DNA of 64,000 nucleotides from Cyanoderma ruficeps (taxonomy: Eukaryota > Chordata > Aves > Passeriformes > Timaliidae), in assembly GCA_008694505.1 (NCBI GenBank), contig VZDJ01001050.1, forward strand, positions 978,454 through 1,042,453. The letters run 5' to 3'. Shown one piece after another: positions 13,658 through 26,998 of this stretch; the first letter of the stretch is position 1; each line of letters starts with the position of its first letter. The translations under genes and the position numbers were made by a program. The notes below the pieces were generated by a model, which saw only the letters and a list, made by a program, of their open reading frames with translations, did no database searches and was not told the DNA's origin.

Positions 13658-16293
13658 GAATTTTTCTTATCTGAAAATAGATTTTAATATGCTAAGAATT
13701 AACGAGGGTGTTTAGAAGTATTTAAAATTGCTTCTCAGATTGGTACAATCAACAGAAATTGTAGCACTGGATTATTTCACATGGAAAAGATCTCCCAAGG
13801 AGGTGCTTTTCAATAGAACAAAGGTATCATTATCATGTGGGTAACCACTCAGCTATTGTAACTAGTCCTGTTTATTCTACGTAATTCTCATCATGATGAC
13901 AAATAATCCATCAGCAAGCAAGCTGATTTCTGATTACCTTGTTGAAAGGCTAATGTGGTGTGTAACTATGCCCATTGTATTTTTGACTAGGATTTCCTGG
14001 ACATAAAAATGTCTTCACATTCTCTGCAGCACATGCTCAGTGAGTCTCATGCTTCCAAGAAATGCCAGGCCTACTGCACGTGCACTGAGCAGACAGCCTT
14101 TGCAAAGTGAGGAAGGACAGTGCCTGTGGGACTTGTTGGGATTAGTGCATGTGAATAGACCACCTGTGCTACTGACCCTTCCTGAAAAGTCAGAGTAACT
14201 GTGTATGAGTTGCGCAGTAGTTTTTGAAAGCTTGCCCGAGAGGTAAATTGTCCTAAAAGCCATCTGTGAAGTGCATATAGAATGGGGTTGATCCTATCTG
14301 GAGGTGCTGGGCGTGGTTATGATTTATAGGTAACCAGGCAGCCTAGGTGAAACACAGAAGTTACCAACTGCCTTTGAATTTATCACAGATAAAAGGAATT
14401 GGAGATGTTACAGTGCTTGTGACTCCCAAGTTCCAGTAGAGACACCTGTGAATAAATCTCTTAATGTTGGGAATATCAACAAATAATATGGGGTAAAAAC
14501 AAAACAAGATCAGAAAATGGCTGCTGTCTGCCAGTGGACTTTATGTAGCTGGTGGGAATACCGCTGCAGTAGCTTTACTCTAGTCAGATAAAAAGTAGGT
14601 CAGGGAATGTGAATCAGGAGAGTAATATGGAGAATTTCAGAAAATGGCCTTCGTAGCACACATGAGGCTTAGTTTAGGTAGTTGCCTTCTGAGGTCCCGC
14701 ATTCCTTCCAGAGTAATATAGGTAACAATTAATTCTTGGTAATTTCTAATGCTTCTTTGTTTTTGAGGATTAGACTGTTCAGTATTGAACAGAATAATTT
14801 TAGGAGATACTGTAAAGGGAACAGCCTCATACATCTGTAAGTGATTTACCTGCTCTCCTTTCATGTACTGCCACAGATTGGTGAAACTGAAGGGTGCTGG
14901 ATATGAAAACTATCCCACCCCATTTTAATTGTGAGTTTGACATCAGTGTGTCTGCTTTCCTGTGCTGTTTCTGTAGAACTTCTGCATTATATAATGTGAG
15001 GAGAAAACACTTCACAGCAGCACATGTGGCTGTAAACTTACAAAACTGGCTAGGAGAGATTTAAAAAATTCCTGCAGAAGCAAGAGTGAAAGCCTCTGAT
15101 GGTTTGTCCTCTTCTGGGTTGAGTTCATGTTAAGATTTTCACATTTATGTTACCCTAACAACTAATCTCAGCTTCTGCAAAAACAGTATAATTGAGAAGT
15201 TCATAAAACAACTAAACATTTACCCCATTTCCTATCCATATTTTAATGAGCATGTAGAAATCGGAACAGAATAATTACTATTTTATTGACTTGAGACAAT
15301 TGTATTACAGTAGAGTGACTAAGTACTAGAGTTAGAATAGACTTAAATCTGCAGGTTTGACATTTTATTAAAATACAGTTTTCTTATGTAACAAACCATT
15401 GTGCTGACTAAAAGGGGAGATCATCATTTTAGTTTCCCACTCTGTAATGTTCAGTAAATGCTTATGCACATTTTAAATTTTCTCCTATACTAGTTTTACA
15501 TCTCTCACATAGGTACTCACTGTCGCTCCTTTGCGACAATTTTTAAAAACTGACCAAATTAGGTATTTCAGACAGAAGTAGGTAGATGTCTATGTCCTCT
15601 CCTTCAGAAGATAACATATGCAGGACACATTATTTCTATCTACCCTGAGTACTAGCCTCTATTTCATAGTAACCACTTGATGACATGTTATTCATCAAAA
15701 CGGGTGTGTATTCATGGCTATTTACATCCCTGACTATTCTAGACTGTTCTCGATTTTTCCTTTATACCATATGTAAGTGTAAAAAGAATTGGAATGCGTG
15801 CAAAATTAAGATTTTGGTTTTAACTGTACTTCCTCCAGTCTTGAACATGCTAATCTGAAAAGAATCAATAATCAACAGCACAGTTTTGGCCATCTCTTTG
15901 GTTTTCATCACCTTGAAATCATTAATGAACCCTGTCTGTTTGACATCTGTGGGCAGAAGTCAATGAGCCAAGCAGTAAGCTTTTGTTCTGGTTTTGACAT
16001 TAGTAATTAGTAGCAGAACACTGAAATTAGAAGTTAGAAAAGTATGAACATACTCAAATTTTGTGCCAGTAGTAGAAGACTTGCATAATAACAGTGAGAG
16101 GTCTGGCAGTTTTTCTGTGTTAAATAGATCTGACCCAAACTGTACATAATTATCTGTGAAAATGGTTTTATTCAGAATTTTGTGATTGCTACACAAGGAA
16201 AAATATGCCTGTTTATTGATATTAGATATGTATTCTCTGCAAATAGAAACTTGCAAGGTTCTCCAAGAATTCAGATTGCTATCTGAAAAATAA

Positions 16294-16314
16294 GTAATCA
16301 CTATCAGTGATTAC
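16294..16314. repeat. 9-bp perfect hairpin, 3-nt loop
   Basis: GTAATCACT (16294-16302), loop ATC, then AGTGATTAC (16306-16314). No further pairing extends the stem. Confidence 0.75.
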
Positions 16315-17271
16315 ATCTGGTTTTATGAAACAGAATCAGTCATGAGGTTTTCATCTGGAACACTAAATAGTTTTTGAGACATTTGCCCAAACTGTCCATG
16401 TAAACTGCCCATGCTAAGTGGCTTTCTGTGTACTTTTATCTGTATATCAAGAATCTCAGCGTATTATGAATAGTTGGATTCAAAGCATAAGTAAAACAGA
16501 AACTGAAAATTTATGAAGTTTTGTATGAGAAACTCTTAGAAATTTCACAGGGTGTGTGATTTCATCTACTCAACCGAAGAATTTAGAGCAGTTTAGCTTT
16601 AGCTAGAGATAGCTTGTAGATGTTTATATAGTGTGAGAATCATTTTCTACCTGTTATATTAGAATCACAAACCCATTGCAATGCTGTTTATATGTCTTTT
16701 CATCACCTGTGTATAAAAGAAATTTGTCTAGTAAAAGGATCTATAAGAATGAATAGTGCGATTTGTTTTCTGGCTGTTCTCTCTCACTGATTTCTGAGTT
16801 TTCTAAATCTATGAAACTTGAACTTTCTTAATGGGACTTTGGTTAATTACTTCCAATTTCCACTTGGTATGCCTTGAATTCTCAATCTGTAATATTGTGT
16901 TTTTCTTTGCAGCATTTTCAAGCTTTTAGTGATGCATGCTGTTTAATTGTAATTTGTTGATATAATACATTATCCTGTTCATGAAAATTCTCACTTAAAA
17001 CCACATATTTTTCTATAAGAAATTGTGAAAAGTGCCCTAAAAGAGTAATTTCATTGTCTTCAAGCTGTCAGCACTTTTCTTGCCATTCCTCCCTACATTT
17101 TTCACAATAAATGCTGCTGTTGGTACTTACCAGCTCCCTTCTGTCTTGTTAGACTGCAGATTACTTAATGGCCCTTGAAACTTGAGGCTGATGACGCTGC
17201 TTGTGTTTGGAAAAGCTGTTGGTCTTTGGTGGATAAAAGTCATGTCGGAAGGCACGTTTTGAGTAGCACCC

Positions 17272-17300
17272 GGATTCTACACCCACCAGGTGTAGAATCC
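17272..17300. repeat. 12-bp perfect hairpin, 5-nt loop
   Basis: GGATTCTACACC (17272-17283) pairs perfectly with GGTGTAGAATCC (17289-17300) across CACCA. It is more GC-rich than its AT-rich surroundings, so base composition does not explain it. No terminator, RNA gene or transposon context was recognised. Confidence 0.88.
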
Positions 17301-17767
17301 TCTAGTAGCTTATTAGATTTTTGTAACAGTTCAGTCTTCAGGAAGTGGCCAAACAACTCTGCTTGTCCCCAACTTTGGAGAACACATCAAAGCATTCTGT
17401 CCACCTGATGGCCGGTAACTGTTTACTCAGATTTAACTGGAATTCTGCTTTTGATGAATCAGCTGGTCTGGAGAGGACTGCAGTCTCTGGGTTATGATAT
17501 TATAAGCTACTAAGGTATTACTGTAATTTTTTGACAACTGAAAGTCTGCTTTGTTTTCATAAACAGCATCACCCTATCTGCACCTAGGAAAGGTGTCGAT
17601 CATGTCAGTGTTGTCTCTCCTTTATACTTCAAGACCTTCCCCTTCATATTGAAATGTCTGTGTTCAGGCAGTGTGAAGTAAGCCCATTCAGATAATTTAG
17701 TATAAGTATTTATATAGTGGTCGGTAATTCAATAATTAATCCTTGTTGGTCAGAAAAGTAGGCATAA

Positions 17768-17882
17768 AAATATCCCCATTTCTGGAGACTGGAAAGTGAG
17801 GCATCTGGGAATTCTTGACTTACCAGAAATCTTAGAGACTCCACAAATTTGGAATTGGAACAGGAATTCCTGGCTCTCCCTC
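17768..17882 (+). mobile_element. Ancient MIR-like CORE-SINE relic
   Basis: The order of landmarks follows the MIR/CORE-SINE consensus: ATCCCCATTT, then a GGAAAGTGAGGCA block, then GACTTACC, then a run ending in GGAATTGGAACAGGAATTCC and CTGGCTC. Similarity is weak and gapped, as expected for an element inactive since early amniotes. The orientation shown is that of the consensus I matched. Confirmation needs a profile search. Confidence 0.5.
17861..17872. repeat. 12-bp palindrome CAGGAATTCCTG
   Basis: A perfect self-complementary 12-mer centred on GAATTC, inside the MIR-like relic. It probably arose by chance from the GGAATT..CCTGG part of the element. Confidence 0.7.
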
Positions 17883-18950
17883 ATGTTCTCAGGCAAGTAG
17901 ATTGCATCTCACTGAGAAGTGTGCGAAAGCTGATAACATTATAGTCCAACTGATAACTCTCCAGGGAGATGGAAAGCTTTGCCTTGAAGTTCACCAGATG
18001 TTTGGAAGTTTACATTGTATGTGAACTATGAAAAATTGTATCCTTAATACAAGCTTTCTGAGTTGTGTGAATTATGTCATAGGCAGGAATTATGATATAG
18101 GTATTTATATACAGAATGACTAAGTTTAAAACTTTAACAATGGTGTAATTTTCTTTTAAATTCATTCTGATCTTCTAAGAAGATTTCATCTAAGTTGGTA
18201 AGCAGTACCTTATAATAGCATTTTTTTAAAATTTCTTTTTAGATTTGTTTTTCTTAGTTCATGGTTTTCATTAGAGTTCTCTGACTAGCTTATTAAGGTA
18301 AAATCTTTAAGCTTTTTTCTTATATCTTAAAGATTTAAATAAAGAACAGAGGAATGGGGTAGGCCTGGCTTTGCTGTAATAGTTTTTATTTTTCTGGAAG
18401 TGCTTTTGTTAGAACTTGCTTTTTCTTCTTGCTAACTGATATATTAAACACTTTATAAACTTGAGAGTTAAATCTGGGCACAGCAAAAGAATAAAATTGC
18501 CATGTACTTCAAAAGGATTAGAATTCCAGCCTAAAATTTTACAGACCTGATAGAAAAATTATCTCTTTGCCCTTAGCTTAGTAGGGAAATCTAAGTAAGC
18601 TTGAAATCTGCAAGAAGGCATTTATGCCTACCATTAGTATATAGTCCTCCGTGTTTTCTACTAATGTATACCTTATATAATGTCTAATGAAATGTAGAAG
18701 GTGCCATAATTTTTAGATAATACTGAAATATTACGGAAGTACACAAAGTTATGATAAAATATTGGACCATTTTGTTATTGTATTTCTTTGTGACCAGTTG
18801 GTTAATTAATTTTATATGTTAGGAGCTGAAGTGAAGAGATTTATCATAAAGTAAGCAATTAAAAGTCATTAATAACTTAGATAAAAAAATGATGTTAATG
18901 CAGTGAATTGTTGTTATCAGGCTATATTTAAAAAACTTTTAGATGAGGAC

Positions 18951-18968
18951 AATTTAGTGCACTAAATT
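18951..18968. repeat. 18-bp perfect palindrome without spacer
   Basis: AATTTAGTGCACTAAATT reads identically on both strands. It is centred on GTGCAC, and the flanking bases do not extend it. Confidence 0.9.
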
Positions 18969-20195
18969 CCAAAGAGGCCAGTCATCTTGTTACTAATATG
19001 ACATGGGATAAAATTAATCCCCTTTTAACTGCAGTGTGAATATTTAAATTGCTTGTTTCATGAGCTAAGTATCTTATTAAATCACAGGAATTGCACAGCC
19101 AGAGAGAGGCAAGAAAGAGCCTGCCTGTGTGAGAGCAGGGCAGAGGGTTCATTATTAAACACTGGTTGCTGCTAAAATATGGTTTCCATATGGAGCAGAC
19201 TACATGTAATTTATGTAAACCACATTGGTAATAGTTTTTATCAAGTGGTGCTAAACACGAGCTAAATCCAGCATAACTGTTTATGTAGACTGTGCGTAAG
19301 TAAATTGTGGGTATTACTAGGGCTGGTCAGATATTTCAGGAAAATATTTCCTTTGCTGTCCCCATTATATACTAGCAGAACTCACATCTGCAGCGATGCC
19401 TGCTTTGAATAAGATGATTTTGGAGCTTAGACAGGAAGTGAAAGAAACTGGTTTGTAATAAACCACCAATGGCACTGATCTAAAATATACAATATCTCTT
19501 AAACCTTCTCTGCACAGGCATTCAAAGGTTTTACTCTTTCATTTGAAAAGGTGGAATAAGATTTTTGGTTAGAAGTAAAGACATGGCAAAAGTTATTTTC
19601 TCAGAATTATAATGAGGCGCCTAATAGCGGTGATCATAAAGAAAAATTGGAAGGGCTTCTTTGAGGCCAAGGTATACTTTTTCAAACATTCTAAATGGCA
19701 AGAAATTAGGAAAGTACAGAAGATGTTTATATATACTTTTGGGAGAGAGTTTTGAACAATATATGGGAAAATTCTAGCTTAGGTTAAAAACTGTACAAGA
19801 ACTCAACATGGATGGAAGTAAATTTTCCCTTCTGAGATGATAAAAACTTTAGTATTGGCCCATACAATGTTTTGTATGTTCATTCTTTACTTGGAAAGGA
19901 GTACACAGGATTAGTCTGCTGAGCAGGAGGACTAATTTGAAGATAAAGTCTGTTTAAAATGCAACAGAAACACTGGTTAGATAACAGGGTTTGATGGATT
20001 GAACTGCAAGCTCCTGACCTCTGATTCTGCCTGTGCCATCTCTTTATGGACAAGTTTTCAAACCCCATGTTTATTTTTCTTATTGTAAATTGTAGTTCTT
20101 AAAAAATTAAGTAAAATAATTCGGTATTGGTAAAATTTTCAAATTAAGAAAAAAGCAAAACCATAGCAAAATAATTTCTAGGAAAACTCAACCAG

Positions 20196-20298
20196 AAAAG
20201 ACATGGAATGAGCTGCTGAAAAGTATCCCAGCTTTAAGGATAGACTTAGACCACAGAACCTTCAGAGTTTCCCTTCAACGTAAATAGTCTATGATTTC
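20196..20298 (+). mobile_element. Decayed CR1 3' tail, probable
   Basis: The order ATGGAATGAGCTGCTGAA, a hydrophilic spacer, CAGAGTTTCCCTTCAACGTA and then AGTCTATGATTTCA matches the layout of a sense CR1 end (ggtcccttccaacctaa, then attctatgattctatga). Many substitutions are present, so this would be a much older copy than those at 34.7 and 53.7 kb. Confidence 0.5.
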
Positions 20299-20324
20299 AA
20301 AAAAGCAATAGACGCCCCGATTTA

Positions 20325-20385
20325 AAAAAATACCAAAAACTCAAAACAAACTAAACCAAAAACAAACCCACCTCCCAAAACTAAT
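20325..20385. repeat. A/C-rich low-complexity tract
   Basis: Runs of CAAAA, ACAAAC and CCCACCTCCC with almost no G or T. It is roughly complementary to the G/T tract starting about 100 bp downstream. Confidence 0.75.
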
Positions 20386-20480
20386 GGCATTTATATGCTA
20401 CCTCATTGTGTTCCTGGAGCAGCGCACATTTCTTCTTGAAAATTTGTAGTTACACATATATAGTTAGGAAGAAAAATCCT

Positions 20481-20576
20481 TGTGTGTTTTTTTTTTTGTT
20501 TTGTTTTGGAGGGGGGGTTTTGTTTAGGTTGGGGTTTTTTTGTTGCTTGTTTTTGTTGTTTGCTTTTTGTTTTTAA
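20481..20576. repeat. G/T-rich low-complexity tract
   Basis: T runs broken by GGAGGGGGGG, GGTTGGGG and TTTTTGTTG units. A Lys/Gln/Pro-rich open frame on the other strand is an artefact of this composition. Confidence 0.85.
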
Positions 20577-21127
20577 TGTAACTGTGAATGAGCAATCAAA
20601 GTATATACATTGGAACATTAAAAAAAAAATCGAAATTATAGATTCATAGCATTCTATGGCTGCTGTTTACATGCCTCATTTTGAGCTGGCCATTCTGTTG
20701 CCTTGCTAACGTGTCCAGAGCACTGTATGTCTGGGTAATGTTGAAGAAGGAATAGCCTCAAAGCATCCTCTACTGGCTTGGATGCTTATTCCTCTGGGAG
20801 AGAAGGATAATTATTTCCAAAGAAACTCAAGGTAGACCTGAAGGTAGATTTGTTGGGGATTTCGATATAAATCTGCCCCTCAGAGAAGCAATGAATAGTA
20901 CTGTTGTTTTCAAATCTACAATGATTATAATTATTTTTCTTAGAAGAAATAATATGATTTTCTTATATTAAATATTATCTAAGTACCAAAAGCAGCTATC
21001 ACATTTGTGTAATCACTGCTGTTGATTATACCTAGCTATGGTAAATTGTACCATAAATTCATTCCTGCGTTTCAGATTATAAAAAGTGCATTAATGATTT
21101 GTAATTAGCATAAATCATGCCATTGCT

Positions 21128-21161
21128 GGGGAAAAAAACCCCAAAAACCTGGGGTTTTCCC
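21128..21161. repeat. Imperfect GGGAAAA/TTTTCCC hairpin
   Basis: GGGGAAAAAAACCCC (21128-21142) faces GGGGTTTTCCC (21151-21161) over a short AAAAACCT loop, with a 3-A bulge in the left arm. Confidence 0.6.
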
Positions 21162-24100
21162 TTCAAACAGTCTGACCAACTCTGAAAATGACAGGATGAA
21201 TTTTGCAAGTGGCTAAGTCATGTGACATTGTATTTGAATCATAGTTGATTGGATTAATGGTTCAAAACTTTTTTGTCAAGAAAAAATTTGGTCCTTCAGT
21301 TTAATTCTTCTCAGAAATTCCTCTCCTGTAATTTTTTAAGCATCTGAATGTAAAAACGTGAATTGATAAGGAACTATTAATTGAAGTAGGACAAACAGAT
21401 TCAGTTTTTTGTTCAGGGAAGTGTGCAAGAATACCTTTTGCTCTTCTTGGGAAATTATTGTGAGGTGAGTTGACATATAGGGTACTGCACACTGTACTGT
21501 AATTTTTGAAATAATTTTATATTAATTGTAATTTTCATAAAATATAAATTTCAGGGAAAAAAAGTAAAAAATACTAACTAAAGGTGAATCATATGTTTAG
21601 TCACTTCTCATTGTAGTAAACTGTAGTAGGGATTTAGAATCAGCTGTATAATTGTACCAGGAATTACAAGACACCATGCAAAAAGCATTCCTCTTATGTT
21701 GATGCTGGATATCTCTGATTGTCCTCTTCCAGCTCGCTCTTTGCTGCTTGACTGATTTTGTTTTCTTTCGAATTTTGCAAAATGGATGGGTGTAATTCTT
21801 GTGCTCAGAGAAAAATAATACTTGAATTAGAAGGTAATGCAAATAGTAGAACTAATTCAGTGATAGCAGCTTATTATTGTTATGACTATTCTTCTTTGGG
21901 CTCTCGAAGACCTGCTGAAGACCTTTTTCATTTTAAGAGGAAATATACTTTATTTGTTTTTAATTTGAGGTAAACCAGTAAATCATTAACACAAAACCAC
22001 CTTCTGCCCTAGAGTTGAAAAAAGGTGATTTTTAAGTGTGTAATGAACTCAAGTTTGTTATTTCCTTTTAGCTTATGTTTATTAAAAGGATGCACAATTG
22101 ATTGCTGCTGTTGCAGGGCCGATGTAGGCTAATACACAAGACTTCTTAAAGAATTTGTCTGTTATTTTCATAACCTGCTATACCTATCGTACACAAATAC
22201 ACCCATTAGTATCCCAAACCATCCAGTGCAGCTCTTTGAAGGGCATATGTCTGAGTTGTCTTCAGTCTATCTTATCAAGAAGGAAAAGGATGGAGATGAA
22301 TTTCAGCATCCCTTGATCACTCTTCCCCATTCCTCTGCTGGTGAGAGCTTCAGTTGTAAAGTACAGCATCAGGATTATATTTGGTATAGGGATCTTGATT
22401 TCAAATAGATTCACAAGATGATGTACATGTATCAGAAAAGGGTGAATACCAACACCATGAAAGAGATTTGTTTACCCTTTGAAAATAGAGTAAGTTCATG
22501 CTTCCTTGTTGAATACATGGCTCATCTAGGAATAAACAATCTGAACAGTTCTTAAAATCATGAAGCTGTTTGTTATGTCAAAGCTGACTTGAATAATTTC
22601 TCTTCGCTTCTAAGTACTGTGAGTTGAAATTCTTTTTAGTCCTTTACCTCCCTGATTACTGAAGCATGTCGGTATAATTTGACTTGCAGTGCATGCATTA
22701 CTCTTAGTATGTCGGCATGACATCACAGGTGCATTGCGTAGGGAAAGATCACAGTCTATGTATTTGTATGTTAAACTGTACTTAAAATACTTTTCCTACA
22801 AAGTATGTGTACACAAAATATATAATGCCATGTTGCAGTGAAGTGTTTTTAGCTCCTGATAAGGAGTTTCTAAATAGCTCACTTAATAGCTTTACTGCTT
22901 GGGGGAAATGCAGCCATCCCCAGTGTGAAACAAAAGCCTGAAAGCTGCTAAACATGTTCACAGTGCTTGTGTGCACATGTAGGCTCTGTACAAAAACCAG
23001 TCGCCACAGGTAGACAGACTGTGGTGGGTTTTGGCCTTTGCTGCCCAATATATATTGAAAGGCGGAATGTCTCTGTTTGCTGGGAAATGCTGTGATAGAT
23101 GTGTGGTATACTGATTGCAGTATTCTCAAAAATCTGTCACAAGACAATTACTTAAATCTATTTTTTTTTTTAAATTTTGAAAAAATTGTCATTAATGCAA
23201 AATCTATTCCTGTAAAAAAATTCACCCTTTGCTGTACGAAAAGTCCCTAAAAAGCATACTTATGTGAGCTGCAAAATAAAGAAATACCAGTCCTCCACGG
23301 GGCACCTGAAATTTTAAAATATTAGGATTTATATCATGGATTTCTGCAGGGATGGAAACATGAATTGGGTTTTTGTTGAAAGTGGTAGGGGAGAAAAAGG
23401 CTCCTCAATGTGATGTTCAGTACTTGCTTTTAATCCTGGGCTGGGAACACCAGACTTGCATTTCACAGCGTTTCTACTTCTTATGTAAAAGAAAGCTGCT
23501 CTAAGTCAATTGCCATTTTTTCTTTTTAACATTGGTTAGCTTTTTCTCCAACCTCTCTCAGTCAGATACAGAAGGTTTATGTTAATTTTCTTACCTGGGT
23601 TTTGTCATAGAAGAATCAAAAAATTGTCCCTGTCAAAACTTGTAAAAATCTCTGAAACACTGCTGGAAAGTATTCAGTAAAGTATGTGGCGTTTACAGCA
23701 CATAAGTTAGTGTGGTGGGGTATAGCTTTTACTGGTTTTCCTGTTGGGGTGGTGTATGCAATTAGAGATTAATTAAGTAATTTGTGAGTTTCGTGACATT
23801 CCCAGATTTAATCTGATAAAATCTCAAATCTCAAGCAGCATTCGTCCCAATATCACTCTACATTTTTGTGGAGAATTCTGTGCTTTTGAGTACAAACACA
23901 AATTTGTGGACATTGCTTGTTTTAGGCATACACGTGTCTTTTTCTGTGCTTTAAGCTGTCGTACAAGCACAGCAGATGCATGCTCTGTCTCTTTAAATTT
24001 CCTGACTCGGGTTGGTTTGACAAAGACCTCCTTATCGTTTTCTTGAAACACAGTTTCCTGAATCAGCGGATTTTTCCCCCCCTTGAAACTTCTGAAACTC

Positions 24101-24474
24101 TGAACTCTGTCAAAACAACATGGCTGGCAAGTCTTAGGGACAGAGCAGAGACATAGACAGAGACAAAGAAGCCCCTGAGAAGGCAGACGGACTTAAATTG
24201 CTTGTGGTTTTTCAGTACAGCTGGTTTCAGATGTGTCGGCCTTGTTCTGCACTGGTTCCACTGCCAAAGCAAGACTGTCACAGCTGGTAGTACTTACTGC
24301 ACTTGCGGGAAAGTATGTGATTCATTAGTTGGAACCGTATGTTTTTCACCAGTTCTGGTCATGTTTTTGTTAGGATGTGGTAAAAGCATAAGCAGGGGGT
24401 GAAGGGACAATGGAAATATGTGACTTGTTAAAGATTGGCCCCAACCAGTTATTAGCTAAATTGTATGCTGTAAT

Positions 24475-24605
24475 AAAACAAAGCAAAAGAAAAAAAAATC
24501 AACCAACCAACCAAAAACCCCAAGATAACCCCAACATCCCCCCCCCCAAAAAGAAAACCCCAAACACCCCACACTAAAACAAAAAGACCCAAACAGACAA
24601 AAGAC
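24475..24605. repeat. A/C-rich tract; G-quadruplex-prone on minus strand
   Basis: The core has five C-runs of at least four: 24518-24521, 24529-24532, 24538-24547 (10 C), 24558-24561 and 24567-24570, with short A-rich spacers. The minus strand therefore has G-runs with loops of 5-10 nt, compatible with quadruplex folding. An AACC triplet of repeats precedes it. Confidence 0.8.
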
Positions 24606-26420
24606 TGTTGCTCATATGACAAATGATTTCATTTTTTAGTTAAGGTCACTTAGTCATATGTAGTAAAGAGAAAAAAGAATTGTCACCATCAAATTATTTT
24701 TCCCATCTTTTCTGTGGAGTATCATGAACTTTTTAAATGAAAATTGTAGTGTAGGATGAAGTCATGCAAGCAAGAAACACTCATTTAGTAAAAAAAACAC
24801 AGGCAAATGGGCTAAGAATTTTGTATTTTTTGAAAGAAGGTAGCTGCTTCTACTGATAAAATACAACAGTGGCATAAAGGGTTGTGGCAAATGCTTGTAT
24901 TGAAATATTTCATGAAAGGAGAGCTGTAAGTGGATGTTGCTGTGCCCACAAATGATAAAACAGATGAGAATTGTAGGTGAGATGTAATAAGCTCTTTTGT
25001 TTACTTTTTTTTTTTTTCCTGAGGTAGCATCTTCCACTATTTTTGAGTGCTGGAGAGGGTTTTTGTTTACTGATGTTTATTTTATAGCTGTTTGAATCTA
25101 AACATAACTGATGAAAGGGGGAAAAAAAAAAAGATGGTTGCAGGAAACAGAATCCATTTGAAACAAATATTATTATATCATCAAGCTGTTAACACAGCTC
25201 CCCCCACCTTCATAGCACCAATTACATGAAGACTTCAATTCCATGTGCTTTAGAAAGTGCTTTCATACTTTCCCACTCCCCCCCATTCCATTTTCCCTCC
25301 CAGCCTCTTTTTACACGTACACAACCACTGGACTTTATAGAAGTAGAACCAGGTCTGTCTCTGATAATTAGCTCAGCTGGCTGCAGCATAAATAAAGAAA
25401 TGCACTTAGGGGCTGTAGTCGGTGACATGGTTTAACAGAGCATAAAAACGTGCATCTGTTAACATGCCTGAATTCAGTCACCTTACTGTCACCCACAGAA
25501 AGATACCACCTCTGAAATCTGCCAGTGCTGTTTTGCAAACAAGAGGCCAGTGTTGTATTAAATTAACCAGACTGTGAATGTGCAAAGTGCTGCCTCTTAA
25601 AAATCGTGCTGTCTTGGCTTACAGTGGTGTTGCAATGAGTCCCTCCAGTATCTATTAGGATGACCTGTGGCACTGAATACTTCAACACTCTTCTGGCTAG
25701 TATTGTTGACCTTTGTCAGCTTGATAAAAAAGCAGAGCTGAGAAATGTGCTTGTCATTTTTAGTGAACCAGGAGGCTGGAAAGCATGGGGAAGGGGAGGG
25801 GGCTGCAGGGAGGCACAGAGATGCCAACAGCCTGTTTTTGCTTAAATTAGGGTGCTGAATCCAGGACAAAATTGCAGTCTGCCTCCCTTCTCCTCCCCAG
25901 CAGCCCCATGCCTCTCACCCCTTTTTTCCCCTGACTGTTGCTACTTGATTTGAGGTCTGAAATAATGAGGAATGTCTGCGTGATCAAAGTTACTGTCTGC
26001 CTCCTGATCTCCAAAGAAGCCCTGCTGTATGTGTTTGGTAGGCGACAAACAGCTTGTTGTAATGTATTTGAAGGTAATACAATCACACTTTTGTTATGTT
26101 CTTTGAACATTTATTTGCTTTATAGTTAAGTGATCCTAATAAAAAAAATTAAAACCTTTTAGGTTTTTATTTTACTTAGCTGTATGAAGATTTTTAAATT
26201 ATTTGCAGGAAAAATATAACTTCAGCAGGACATACAGCTGAGCATATTTCACTGAATTGATAAGTTCTTATTTTCACAAACATGCTATTCTTTTAAAAAT
26301 GTTGATTAAGATCTAGTTAGCTTTGTCGAGATATTTTACAAGATAATAGAGTATCTGTTTTCAATACACATTTGTGCACATCATTTCTACAGCATGATAA
26401 TTCTATTATTTTATCTATTA

Positions 26421-26474
26421 GTATGTATGTTTATATATATACATATATATATATACACATACGTATGTATGTAT
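26421..26474. repeat. GTAT/TA compound microsatellite
   Basis: GTATGTATGT, then alternating TA with one CA interruption, then CACATACGTATGTATGTAT. The two ends are near inverted copies of each other. Confidence 0.9.
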
Positions 26475-26998
26475 TCTTCAGATGGTCCAACTGAGTGTCT
26501 TATCCATTAGAAAGTGATGTAATGCCAGTGGGAGCTAGTCCCACACAACTTGAATCAAAATTTATTCCACTTGGCAGTAACAAAATGTGGATGACCAGGA
26601 GGGGTGATGCATGCTCTACTGTATTTTGAAGTTGTTGCACTGGAAATATCCCACCCAGTTGTGCTTGGCTCTTTAGTCCTGACATTGGGCCACACCTGCA
26701 TTCCTTCTGTCCAGACCCATCTTTGTTTTTGCCAACTGTCTTTACCAAGGAATATCTCCAGGGAAAAAAACTAAAAATCTGAAAAAAAACCCCAGAAAAC
26801 CCACACATTAGCATTTACCTTATTGCTTGGAGAGAGAGAGACTAGGGAGGGAATGAAGTTGCTATCAAGAGGGATGATAGTGCCTCAAAATCCCTTTATC
26901 TGAGTGCTGTGAAGTTATAATAAGCCAGCTGTGTAACAGAAGAAAAAAAAAAATCACTAAGTTCTTTTCAGTTCTCTTACTTTTTCCCAGTTATGACT

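Noticed and set aside
15960..16301. 113-codon minus-strand frame
   Set aside because: No family resemblance and no splice or promoter context; contains a hairpin at its end that explains nothing coding.
22782..23147. 121-codon minus-strand frame, the longest open frame in the window
   Set aside because: No recognisable domain or family resemblance, and a frame of this length is expected by chance in 64 kb on six frames.
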